A DNA stretch of 64,000 nt from Aquisalimonas sp007126095 (GTDB lineage Bacteria > Pseudomonadota > Gammaproteobacteria > Nitrococcales > Aquisalimonadaceae): contig NZ_JBLWFT010000001.1 in assembly GCF_048323695.1 (NCBI RefSeq), positions 1,025,734 through 1,089,733 of the forward strand, in the 5' to 3' direction. Below the pieces are notes generated by a model that was not told the origin of the DNA, did not search any database, and saw only the letters and a program-made list of their open reading frames with translations. Both the position numbers and the translations under genes were made by a program. Position 1 is the first letter of the stretch; each line of letters opens with the position of its first letter. Below, in pieces: positions 53,393 through 61,661 of the stretch.

Positions 53393-54862
53393 ATGATCAG
53401 ACGAGCAACCATTGCCGGCGGCCTGGCGGCCGCCACGGCGTTCACGGGTGTGCACGCCCATCCCATGGGCCAGCCGACCGGAGCCCAGCTCACCTACGGC
53501 GGCTCCGCGCCCCACGAGGTGGCCATCGCCGTCACCGGCAACCCGGCCGCCCCCTCCCTGGGTGAGCGCCGCGTGCGCGCCGGGCTGGCGAACATCGGGC
53601 TCGGCATCGAGATCGGCGAGGCGGACGACTTCGATCAGGATCTGGAGCGGATCGGGGATGATTTCGAGAAACTCGACAAACGTCTAGTCGAATTCGATAA
53701 CACGCTTGAATCAATAAGTTCGCAGGAAGACATCGAAAAGGCAAAAGCCGATCTTGAGTCTTTGATAGGTGACATCACTGTCTTCGAGGACGACGCCAAC
53801 ACATTCGTGAGCGAAGTCTCCGATGCAGCTTACGTGAAGTTCAACGGCTCCCTTGGGGGGCCGGCCGCGCCACTTAGCATTCGGTCGGAACGCCTTGGAG
53901 GCGTTATTACAGTGGACTACGGCGCCTACATCGAAGGTCGCGCCGCGGTCGAATCGTCTGGTGACGCGTTCTCTACCGGGTTCGATCAGCTTCTGGACAG
54001 CAACGACGAACTCGATTCGGATATCGATATCACAGAGCTCAGTATCGGGGAAGACGACGCGGGATATCCGATCATCATGGACGGCGACAAAACACTGGCG
54101 ACTCTGGAACCCAATGAAGATGCCGGCCTGGCGGTCCAGGGCGGAATCGTTGGCCGCCTTAGCGGTGGTTACTCGCGGGAGGTTATGAGCAACGCCCTGG
54201 GAACGCTGCACGCCGGCGCCACCCTGAACATGTACCAGGTCACCCTGGCCCGCTCGGGCGTCCTGCTGGACGAGGGTGACGACACCGAGGACCGGGCCGA
54301 GGACGAGTTCGGGGACAACCAGGAGACGTCCAACGGCCTCGGGCTGGACGCCGGGCTGTACTGGATGGCGGGCAGCTACTCCGCCGGCGCCACCCTGAAG
54401 AACATCAACGAGCCCTCCTTCGACTACCCGGATGTCTGCGGAAACGACCCCGACGCGCAGTCCTGCGCCTTCTTCAAGGCCAACCCCCAGGCCAAGCGCA
54501 ACGGCAGCAGCTGGACCATGGAGCGGCAGATCACCCTGGAAGGCCAGGTGTTCACCCAGAACCGCCGCTGGGTGGCGGGGGCACGGCTGGACGCCAACAG
54601 CGTGGCCGACACCACCGGCGACGAGCACCAATGGGCGGCCATCCACGGCAGTTACGTGCCGCAGACCTTCTGGATCCCGAGCCCGCGACTCGGCTACAAG
54701 CAGAACCTGGCCGGCGAGGAGCTGAGCTACGTGATGGCGGGGGTGACCTATTTCCGCGCCCTGCACATCGACGCCGCCTATGCGCTGGAGACGGCATCGT
54801 TCGACGGCAACGAGATGCCGCGCTCGGTGCAGGTCAACGTCGCCCTGGACCTCCAGTTCTGA
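53393..54862 (+). CDS. TraF_2-type exported beta-barrel protein
   Basis: The 489-aa protein has a signal peptide (GGLAAATAFTGVHA) and a long beta-rich mature part ending QVNVALDLQF, an outer-membrane insertion signal. The pattern NPAAPSLGERRVRAGLANIGLGIEIGEA near the start and the repeated GLDAGLYW and AGATLKN strands resemble the chromosomal TraF_2 (conjugal transfer TraF-like) family. Despite the name no conjugation genes are here. A segment near residues 85-260 has lower GC and different codon use. Start ATG 53393. Its closeness to the H-NOX operon may be chance; 148 bp separate them. Confidence 0.75.
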   Translation: MIRRATIAGGLAAATAFTGVHAHPMGQPTGAQLTYGGSAPHEVAIAVTGNPAAPSLGERRVRAGLANIGLGIEIGEADDFDQDLERIGDDFEKLDKRLVEFDNTLESISSQEDIEKAKADLESLIGDITVFEDDANTFVSEVSDAAYVKFNGSLGGPAAPLSIRSERLGGVITVDYGAYIEGRAAVESSGDAFSTGFDQLLDSNDELDSDIDITELSIGEDDAGYPIIMDGDKTLATLEPNEDAGLAVQGGIVGRLSGGYSREVMSNALGTLHAGATLNMYQVTLARSGVLLDEGDDTEDRAEDEFGDNQETSNGLGLDAGLYWMAGSYSAGATLKNINEPSFDYPDVCGNDPDAQSCAFFKANPQAKRNGSSWTMERQITLEGQVFTQNRRWVAGARLDANSVADTTGDEHQWAAIHGSYVPQTFWIPSPRLGYKQNLAGEELSYVMAGVTYFRALHIDAAYALETASFDGNEMPRSVQVNVALDLQF

Positions 54863-55042
54863 CCTGGTAGCACGACACCCCCACGGGCCGGCGGCTGCGG
54901 CGCCGCCCGGCCCCGTGCCGATCGACCGTTTCTCCCTTCCCGACGGCAACCGGAACGCGTAAGGTAACGTCCGGCTGGCGGCCGCACCCGCGCCGCCGGC
55001 GCGCTGCATCCCCGTTGGCCCCATGCAGGAAGGACGCTCGCC

Positions 55043-55753
55043 TTGCGAGAATGGCTACTCATCCAGCAGATCTACGACGAGTGCTCCCGGGCGCGCATTC
55101 TGGCACTGCTTCTCACGCGGCACGTGGTCAGCTTCTCGGGGCTGGCGCTGTTGATCTGCGTGCTCTTCGCCATCTCGGCACTAGCCGTGGCGCCGCTGAT
55201 CACCGAGGGCTGGTGGACGCCGGCCGTGGTGGTCGTGGTGGTGCTGCTCATCGGCCTGCTTGGCGGGCTGGTGCTGGAGGACCGCGCCATGGCGGTGATC
55301 CAGGCACGGGAAGGCTCAAACCGGCAGAATGCGCTCCTGCGCCGCTACCGCCGCGGCATGCTGGGCGCCCGGTATGCACTGTTCCGCGAGCGGCTGCAGG
55401 AGCACCCGCAGTTCACCCCCGCGACCCTCGAGAGCGCCCTCACATGTTGTGATGCCGAGCGGGAGATGCGGCGGCGCGGCTACCCCGCGGCCAGCACCGG
55501 CCCCGCCGTGCTGGCGCTGCTGACCGCGTTCGGGCTGCTCGCCGCGGCCCCCTACGTGGCCGAGCACGGCCTCACCGCCCTCGCCCAGTGGTCCGGGCTG
55601 GGGCTGGCGGCCGTGGCATCGCTGCTGCTGGCCTGGCGCGCGGCACAGCCGGCCCTGTCGGACCGGGAAGAGCTCCGCTGCATGCTGGTCTGGGCACTGG
55701 AGGAAGCACGAGCCGAGACGCCGGACCCGGACTCGGGCCGCCTCACGCGCTGA
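55043..55753 (+). CDS. Inner-membrane protein of unknown function, 236 aa
   Basis: The protein has two N-terminal membrane helices (VVSFSGLALLICVLFAISAL and AVVVVVVLLIGLLGGLVL), a cytoplasmic region of about 80 residues with a CC pair (LTCCDAE) and an Arg-rich helix, then two further helices near 150-200. TTG 55043 is chosen with AGGAAGGA eight bases upstream. I recognise no family. The stop overlaps the convergent oxidase gene by 11 bp. No operon partner is visible. Confidence 0.72.
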   Translation: MREWLLIQQIYDECSRARILALLLTRHVVSFSGLALLICVLFAISALAVAPLITEGWWTPAVVVVVVLLIGLLGGLVLEDRAMAVIQAREGSNRQNALLRRYRRGMLGARYALFRERLQEHPQFTPATLESALTCCDAEREMRRRGYPAASTGPAVLALLTAFGLLAAAPYVAEHGLTALAQWSGLGLAAVASLLLAWRAAQPALSDREELRCMLVWALEEARAETPDPDSGRLTR

Positions 55754-57050
55754 CGGCGTCGCCGGCACGCAGCCGTTCCGCGGTTACTTCACTGATGGAG
55801 CGACACCCCGCCAGCGCCATGGTCAGCTCGAAATCCGCTTTCAGGTTGGCAATCACCTCTCCGACCCCCGCCTCCCCGGCGATGGCCAGGCCGTAGCAGT
55901 AAGGGCGACCGATGCCCACCGCCGTGGCCCCCAGCGCCAGCGCCTTGAACGCGTCAGCGCCGCCGCGCACGCCGCTGTCCAGGATCAGGGGCATCCGCCC
56001 GTCCACGGCATCGCGGATGCGCGGCAATTGCTCGATGGTGGACACGGCACCGTCCACCTGCCGCCCGCCGTGATTGGACACGATCAGCCCGTCCACCCCG
56101 TAGTCCACCGCCCGGCGGGCGTCATCCGGGTCGAGAATGCCCTTGAGCACGATGGGCAGCCGGGTGTGCTCCCGCAGAAAGGCAAGATCGTCCCAGGTCA
56201 GGGTGGGTCGCGAATACGTGGCGATAAACCGGCGGACGGCCGTCAGTGCGCGCCCGGAGCGGAGGCTGGCCAGAGTTCCTTCAGGAAAAGCCCGCGCCGC
56301 CTGCAGCACGGCGCGCAGGGTGTGCAGATTCACCGGCGGGCGCACGTTCCGGGCGTCCGCCGGCAGCGGTTCATCCAGCGAGTCCAGAAACACCGGGTCG
56401 GAGGTGTACTGGGCAATCCCCCGGCCGCGCAGAAACGGCAGATAGGCCAGGTCCAGATCGCGGCTGCGCCAGCCCAGCAGCGTGGTATCCAGGGTGACCA
56501 CGATGGCTGTGCATCCGCAGCGCTCGGCGCGCTGCACCAGGCTCTTCACCAGCGTGTCGGACTTGCTCCAGTAGAGCTGGAACCAGCGCGGCGCATCCCC
56601 CATGGCGGCGGCACAGGCCTCCATGGGCCGACTTGCCTGGTTGGAGAAGATATACGGCACCCGCGCCCGGGCGGCCGCCCGCGCGACGGCCACATCCGCA
56701 TCCCGGTGCGCCATTTCCAGCACGCCCACGGGCGAGAGCAGAAAGGGTGACGGCAGGCGCTGACCGAACAGGGTGATCCCGGTGTCCCGTTCGCCCACGT
56801 CGCGCAGCATCTGCGGCACGATCTGCCACTGCCCGAAGGCGGACCGATTGCGGGCAACGGTATCCTCCCGGCCGGCGCCTCCCGCAATATAGGCGAACGC
56901 CTGCGCACTCATGCAGCGCTCGGCCCGGGCTTCCAGCTCCCCGTAGTCGGTGGGCACTCGCGGCGGCTTCGCCGCCAGCCCGCGGCTGTAGATGGCCCGC
57001 TGGCGTTCCATGGGCCCGTTGGTTGCGGCGTTCTCCGCTGCATTGCTCAT
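55743..57050 (-). CDS. FMN-dependent 2-hydroxyacid oxidase/dehydrogenase (lactate oxidase-like)
   Basis: The 435-aa TIM-barrel flavoenzyme has AYIAGGAGREDTVARNR, the FMN contact FSNQASRP, LKGILDPDDA with the flavin Lys, and the active-site VSNHGGRQVDG with catalytic His. LDSGVRGGADAFKALALGA is also standard. It belongs to the L-lactate oxidase/2-monooxygenase branch rather than the membrane-bound LldD by its soluble loop. Likely substrates are L-lactate or another L-2-hydroxyacid. The gene converges with a membrane protein by 11 bp and is divergent from the serine hydrolase. Confidence 0.88.
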   Translation of the reverse strand: MSNAAENAATNGPMERQRAIYSRGLAAKPPRVPTDYGELEARAERCMSAQAFAYIAGGAGREDTVARNRSAFGQWQIVPQMLRDVGERDTGITLFGQRLPSPFLLSPVGVLEMAHRDADVAVARAAARARVPYIFSNQASRPMEACAAAMGDAPRWFQLYWSKSDTLVKSLVQRAERCGCTAIVVTLDTTLLGWRSRDLDLAYLPFLRGRGIAQYTSDPVFLDSLDEPLPADARNVRPPVNLHTLRAVLQAARAFPEGTLASLRSGRALTAVRRFIATYSRPTLTWDDLAFLREHTRLPIVLKGILDPDDARRAVDYGVDGLIVSNHGGRQVDGAVSTIEQLPRIRDAVDGRMPLILDSGVRGGADAFKALALGATAVGIGRPYCYGLAIAGEAGVGEVIANLKADFELTMALAGCRSISEVTAERLRAGDAVSA

Positions 57051-57171
57051 AATGCTGCTTTCCTCGCGTCGTTATTATTCCCGGTTTTCTGCGATGCCAT
57101 GCATACCACAACATGCGGGATTCAAGTACGCTCGAACGAATGTCTCACTCAGTCATCACAGGAGCGGTGCG

Positions 57172-58443
57172 TTGGAATCGACAGGTCCCCAGGCGGTTGG
57201 ACTCAGCGGCGAACGACTCGGCCGGATCAGCCGGTGGATGCGCGAGCACGTGGAGCGGGAGCGGCTGGCGGGGGCCAGCCTGCTGATCAATCGCGGCGGC
57301 GAGACCGCCTATTTCGACGCCTGCGGCTACCTGGATCTGGACGCGCGGTCTCCGGTGACGGCGGACTCCATTTTCCGCATCTACTCCATGACCAAGCCCG
57401 TGACCAGTGTCGCGGCGATGATGCTCTACGAGCAAGGCGCATTCCAGCTCGACGACCCAATCGCCCGGTTTCTGCCCGAGTTCGAGAACATGGAGGTGCT
57501 GGTCGGCGGCGATGCCGACAACCCGCAGTGCGAGCCGGCGCACACGCTGATCACCATGCGGAACCTGCTCACGCACACCGCCGGGCTCACCTATCATTTC
57601 TTCATGGCATCACCGGTGGATACGCTCTACCACCGCCACGGCATCAGCTTCAACGCACCGGACACGGAACTGGGCGAGATGGTCTCGCGACTGGCGGGGA
57701 TGCCGCTGCTGTTCCACCCCGGCACCCGCTGGAACTACGGCGTCTCCACCGACGTGCTCGGCCGGGTGGTGGAGGTGATCTCCGGCAAGCCGCTGGACCG
57801 TTTCTTCCACGACGAGATCCTCGAACCACTGGCCATGCACGACACCGGCTTCGGGGCGACCCTCGGGCAGCAGGATCGCCTGGCCACCATGTACACCTCC
57901 AGCACCCGTATGCCACCCCCGCGCATCGGGCCACAGCCAACGGAACTGCCGCCGGAGCTGACCGGCGGACTCACCGAGTTCAATAACCCCGCAGGCGGCC
58001 AGTTCCACGCACCGGTGACCATGTTCTCGGGGGGCGGCGGGCTCACATCCACCATCGGCGACTACCTGCGCTTCTGCCTGATGCTGCGTAATGGCGGTGA
58101 GCTGGACGGCGTCCGGCTACTCGGCCGCAAGACGGTGGAGTTCATGCAGATGAACCATCTGCCCGGTACCATGGCGGACATGGGCGAGCCGCGCTTCAAC
58201 AGCTCGCACATGGGCGCCGGGCTTGGCTTCGGGCTCGGCTTTGCGGTCGTGCTGGACCCGGCCCTGGCCGAGACCATGGGCTCACCCGGCGAGTATTTCT
58301 GGAGCGGCATGGCCAACACCCAGTTCTGGATCGATCCGGAAGAGGACCTGATCGTGATCCAGATGGCCCAGCTCATGCCGTCGAGTCTGCTGCCCATGCG
58401 GCGGGAGCTGCGCTCGCTGGTCTATCAGGCCATTGTTGACTGA
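57172..58443 (+). CDS. Class C beta-lactamase-fold serine hydrolase (EstB-like)
   Basis: From TTG 57172 the protein is 423 aa; an AGGAG seven bases upstream decides this start over in-frame codons further up. The SxxK catalytic motif is SMTK (72-75). The Tyr motif is YGV near 189. LLTHTAGLTYHF and GGGGLTSTIGDYLRF are standard for family VIII esterases and PBP-like hydrolases. No signal peptide is seen, so it is cytoplasmic. Esterase activity is more likely than beta-lactamase. It is 20 bp before the CbiX-like gene on the same strand. Confidence 0.9.
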   Translation: MESTGPQAVGLSGERLGRISRWMREHVERERLAGASLLINRGGETAYFDACGYLDLDARSPVTADSIFRIYSMTKPVTSVAAMMLYEQGAFQLDDPIARFLPEFENMEVLVGGDADNPQCEPAHTLITMRNLLTHTAGLTYHFFMASPVDTLYHRHGISFNAPDTELGEMVSRLAGMPLLFHPGTRWNYGVSTDVLGRVVEVISGKPLDRFFHDEILEPLAMHDTGFGATLGQQDRLATMYTSSTRMPPPRIGPQPTELPPELTGGLTEFNNPAGGQFHAPVTMFSGGGGLTSTIGDYLRFCLMLRNGGELDGVRLLGRKTVEFMQMNHLPGTMADMGEPRFNSSHMGAGLGFGLGFAVVLDPALAETMGSPGEYFWSGMANTQFWIDPEEDLIVIQMAQLMPSSLLPMRRELRSLVYQAIVD

Positions 58444-58463
58444 CAACCCTCGGGAGAGCACCG

Positions 58464-59336
58464 ATGCAGAAGGTCTTTCTGGTCGACAACGGTTCGCTAC
58501 GGGCCACGTCGACGCTCAACCTGCGGCGCGTGGCCGCGGCGCTCACGGAGCGCACGGGCACCGAGGTGGAGCCGGTATCGCTGCTCCACTCCAACAAGGT
58601 GCCGGCCGCCGACCTGGGCGGCGAGGCCGCGAAGACGTTCGGCCCCGCCGCCACGCGCTGGGCCCGGGAAGGCGTGGACGATTTTCTCATTCTGCCGTTC
58701 TTCTTCGGCCCCAGTCGGGCGCTAACCGAGTACATCCCGGAGCGGGTCCGTACACTCCAGGAGCATTTCCCGAATGTCCGCGTGCGCGTGGCGCCCAGCC
58801 TGGTGGACCCGCTCGGCCCCACCGATCTGCGGCTCGCGCATCTGCTCCGCGACGGCGTCGAGGGCGCGAAGGGCGGCATGGAACGGCCAGCCGTGGCGCT
58901 GGTGGATCATGGCAGCCCGATCCCGGAAGTCACTGCGGTGCGTAATGGACTGGCCGGGCAGCTGAGTGTGCTGCTTGGCGATACGGTATCGCGGGTCGTG
59001 GGCTGCTCCATGGAGCGCCGGGACGGTGACGCCTACCGCTTCAACGAACCGCTGCTGGAGCGCCTGCTCGATGTACCGGGCTTCCGGGATGGCGAGGTCA
59101 TCATCTCCATGCTGTTCCTCTCGCCGGGCCGGCACGCAGGCGCGGAGGGCGACGTGGCCACCATCTGCCGCGAAGCGGAGGCACGCAATCCCGGACTGCG
59201 CACCGTCATGACCCACCTGGCCGGCGAGCACGGGGGCATCGTCGAGATACTGGCCGACCGGCTGAACCAGGGGCTGCACGGAGAGCGGGTCCTGCTGGAA
59301 CAGACACCGGACCAGCTCACACCCGCCCTCCCCTGA
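58464..59336 (+). CDS. CbiX/SirB-like chelatase family protein with one degenerate half
   Basis: The 290-aa protein is a tandem of two CbiX-type domains. In the first half the catalytic HGS motif reads DNGS (Asn 9) and the second His region reads PFFFGPSRALT, so both His are lost. The second half keeps VDHGSP (His 149) and FLSPGRHAGAEGDV (His 224). Such enzymes insert Co or Fe into sirohydrochlorin. Only the second half could bind metal here. No siroheme or cobalamin genes are adjacent. The stop is followed by a CTGA-rich intergenic stretch. Confidence 0.82.
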   Translation: MQKVFLVDNGSLRATSTLNLRRVAAALTERTGTEVEPVSLLHSNKVPAADLGGEAAKTFGPAATRWAREGVDDFLILPFFFGPSRALTEYIPERVRTLQEHFPNVRVRVAPSLVDPLGPTDLRLAHLLRDGVEGAKGGMERPAVALVDHGSPIPEVTAVRNGLAGQLSVLLGDTVSRVVGCSMERRDGDAYRFNEPLLERLLDVPGFRDGEVIISMLFLSPGRHAGAEGDVATICREAEARNPGLRTVMTHLAGEHGGIVEILADRLNQGLHGERVLLEQTPDQLTPALP

Positions 59337-59422
59337 CGCGGGCACCACCGAGGGATGCCGACCACGGGCCGGCATCCCGTGACCCGCGTCACAGTGCAGC
59401 CACCGCGCCCTTTCAGTACCAG

Positions 59423-59434
59423 TTGAGTACTCAA
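59423..59434. promoter_or_regulatory. 12-bp palindrome TTGAGTACTCAA upstream of the DUF4282 gene
   Basis: A perfect palindrome lies 49 bp before ATG 59483 in an AT-rich promoter-like region. It is a plausible operator, but the regulator is unknown. Confidence 0.4.
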
Positions 59435-59482
59435 TAGAATCGAACGCTCCAAAAACGAAAATTCATTCAATGGGAGCGCGAG

Positions 59483-59785
59483 ATGTCTGTTAAGGACTTT
59501 TTCTTCTTCGACCGCATGATTGCCCCGATCCTGATCAAGATCCTGTTCTGGCTGGGTCTGGTGGTGATCGTCCTGTCGGGGCTGGCCATAATGTTCAGTG
59601 GCGGCATGATGGGAGGTGCGGGCATGCACCAGCAGAGCGGCATGACTTTCGGCAGTTTCCTCGGCGGGCTGTTCTACATCGTCTTCGCCGGGCTGTTCCT
59701 GCGCGTGTTCTGCGAGTTCTGGATCGTGCTGTTCAGCATCAACGACCGCCTGCGGGAGATCCGCGACAACGGCCAGAATCTCTGA
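59483..59785 (+). CDS. DUF4282 small membrane protein
   Basis: The 100-aa protein has a cytoplasmic start KDFFFFDRMI, two membrane helices (KILFWLGLVVIVLSGLAIMF and FLGGLFYIVFAGLFLRVFCEF) and a loop rich in Gly, Met and Gln (SGGMMGGAGMHQQSGM). The end LREIRDN is conserved in DUF4282 proteins, whose function is unknown. The ribosome site GGGAG lies upstream of ATG 59483. A palindrome precedes it and a GC hairpin follows it. Confidence 0.85.
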   Translation: MSVKDFFFFDRMIAPILIKILFWLGLVVIVLSGLAIMFSGGMMGGAGMHQQSGMTFGSFLGGLFYIVFAGLFLRVFCEFWIVLFSINDRLREIRDNGQNL

Positions 59786-59796
59786 ATGACGGCCTT

Positions 59797-59821
59797 GCGT
59801 GCCGCCCGACGGGCGGCACGC
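59797..59821. terminator. Hairpin between convergent DUF4282 and secreted-protein genes
   Basis: An 11-bp perfect stem (GCGTGCCGCCC and complement) with loop GAC lies between the two stops. No T-run follows on either strand, so efficiency is uncertain. Confidence 0.6.
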
Positions 59822-59828
59822 GGCTGGA

Positions 59829-60371
59829 TCAGTCAGCGTCCATTACATCCATGATCGCATCACGACGCCGCTGCACCGCTTCGATATCCGCATCTGGCAC
59901 ATCCTCGAACATCCCGGAAAACGCATCCATCTGCTGCTGGATCTGCTCGCGCATCCGGACCTTCTGCTCGTCCGACAGTTGCGGGTGCTCTTCAATCTCC
60001 CGCAGCGCCCGCTCCATCTCCTGTTCCCGTTCCGGGTTCATGCGCATCTCGGAAGCCATCATGGCGCGGAATATGCGGTCGCCAACACCGGCCCACTCGT
60101 TCTCATCGCTATAGCCGTGGCGACGGATGATGCCCTGGATCTCGTCATGCTCTCTGGCCGTGTCCGCCAGCATGGCTTCGAAATCCATGTCGTCGATGTG
60201 CTCAGGAGATTCGAAATCTTCGTCCAGATCATCGTGGGTCGCCGACCACTCCTGCAGTTCGCTCATGGAGCCGAGCCACTGATCGATGGTGGCATCATCC
60301 AGGGCCTGGGCCGTGGTGAATCCACCGAGCGCTGCCACGGCGACGAGCAGAATGGAGATACGCTTCAACAT
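59829..60371 (-). CDS. Secreted acidic helical protein, function unknown
   Basis: The 180-aa protein has a signal peptide (ISILLVAVAALGGFTTAQA) and a mature part rich in Asp, Glu, Met and Gln. It is expected to be mostly helical, with a region LREIEEHPQLSDEQKVRMREQI that looks like a helical hairpin. No Cys is present. ATG 60371 is preceded by GAGGGTGACCCC, a moderate ribosome site. It resembles the Gln-rich secreted protein at 10.7-11.2 kb in composition and size but not clearly in sequence. I recognise no family. Confidence 0.72.
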   Translation of the reverse strand: MLKRISILLVAVAALGGFTTAQALDDATIDQWLGSMSELQEWSATHDDLDEDFESPEHIDDMDFEAMLADTAREHDEIQGIIRRHGYSDENEWAGVGDRIFRAMMASEMRMNPEREQEMERALREIEEHPQLSDEQKVRMREQIQQQMDAFSGMFEDVPDADIEAVQRRRDAIMDVMDAD

Positions 60372-60521
60372 GGGGTCACCCTCTTCTTGTTGTGTCCTCG
60401 TCGGACAGCTTAGCAGCCCGGACCGGCACGCGCCCACACGTCCCCTCGCGCGGCAGTTCTGCTAGGGTGACAGCAATGTATTCGGGCATCCCCGGTCAGA
60501 CAAGATAAGGAGAACCCTCCC

Positions 60522-61655
60522 ATGAAGACCCGTGCCGCCGTGCTGCAGGAAATCGGTCGCCCTGCCCCCTATTCGAACAGTCAGCCGCTGGTGATCGAGG
60601 AACTGGACCTGGACCCGCCCCGCGAAGGCGAAGTGCTGGTGCGCATCAAGGCCGCCGGCCTCTGCCACTCGGATCTCTCCGTGATGGACGGCAACCGGCC
60701 AAGACCCGTGCCCATGGCCCTGGGCCACGAAGCCGCCGGCGTGATCGAGCAGGTGGGGCCCGGTGTTCGGGATCTGCGCGAGGGCGACCATGTGGTGGCG
60801 GTCTTCATCCCGAGCTGCGGCCACTGCGGACCGTGCGCTGAGGGGCGGCCAGCCCTGTGCGAACCGGGCGGCAAGGCCAATAACGAGGGCGTGATGATTG
60901 GCGGCGGACACCGGCTGCGCCGGGCCGATGGCTCCACCGTCAACCACCACCTGGGCGTGTCCGGTTTCGCCGACTACGCCGTAATCTCCACCAACTCGTT
61001 GGTCCGCATCGACCCCGAACTGCCGTTGACCCATGCCGCGCTCTTCGGTTGCGCCGTGCTGACTGGTGTTGGTGCGGCCGTGAACTCCGCGGACGTGCGC
61101 CCCGGCCAGAGTGTCGCGGTCGTCGGGCTTGGCGGTGTGGGGCTGAACAGCGTCATGGGTGCCCTGGTTGCCGGAGCATCCGAGGTCGTGGCCGTCGACG
61201 TGGACGACAACAAGCTCGCACTGGCCCGGCAGCTTGGTGCCACGCTGACCTTCAACAGCAGCGAGGACGGGAGTGCGGATCGCATTCGCGAGGCCACGGA
61301 GGGTGGCGTGCATAGCGCCATAGAGATGGCCGGCTCGGAGAAGGCGCTGGAGTTCGCCTACCGCATTACCCGCCGCGGCGGAGTCACCGTCACCGGTGGG
61401 CTCGCGCATCCGGAACGCCAGGTCTCGATTCAGCAGGTCAGCCTGGTGGCCGAGGAGCGGACCCTGCGCGGCAGCTACGTGGGGAGCTGCGTACCGGTGC
61501 GCGATGTGGCCCGCTACGTGGGCCTGTTCCGGCAAGGCCGGCTGCCCGTCGACCAGCTCCTTAGCCGTACCCTGACGCTGGACGCCATCAACGATGGCTT
61601 CGACCGCCTGGCCAGTGGCGAGGCGGTGCGGCAGGTCATCGTCTTCGACGACTGA
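60522..61655 (+). CDS. Zinc-dependent alcohol dehydrogenase (MDR family)
   Basis: The 377-aa protein has the catalytic zinc region GLCHSDLS (Cys 48) and GHEAAG (His 69, Glu 70). The structural zinc site has four Cys at about 99, 102, 105 and 113. The cofactor motif is VVGLGGVGLNS followed by AVDVDDNKL, where the Asp after the second strand indicates NAD. Length and insertion pattern fit class III-like or S-hydroxymethyl-thiol type enzymes, but the alcohol substrate cannot be named. It has a GGAGAA ribosome site and ends 6 bp before the convergent chemoreceptor stop. Confidence 0.92.
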   Translation: MKTRAAVLQEIGRPAPYSNSQPLVIEELDLDPPREGEVLVRIKAAGLCHSDLSVMDGNRPRPVPMALGHEAAGVIEQVGPGVRDLREGDHVVAVFIPSCGHCGPCAEGRPALCEPGGKANNEGVMIGGGHRLRRADGSTVNHHLGVSGFADYAVISTNSLVRIDPELPLTHAALFGCAVLTGVGAAVNSADVRPGQSVAVVGLGGVGLNSVMGALVAGASEVVAVDVDDNKLALARQLGATLTFNSSEDGSADRIREATEGGVHSAIEMAGSEKALEFAYRITRRGGVTVTGGLAHPERQVSIQQVSLVAEERTLRGSYVGSCVPVRDVARYVGLFRQGRLPVDQLLSRTLTLDAINDGFDRLASGEAVRQVIVFDD

Positions 61656-61661
61656 CCGGCG

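Noticed and set aside
53393..54862. A conjugation or integrative element on the basis of the TraF-like protein
   Set aside because: No other transfer gene, relaxase or attachment site is present; TraF_2 proteins are common on chromosomes.
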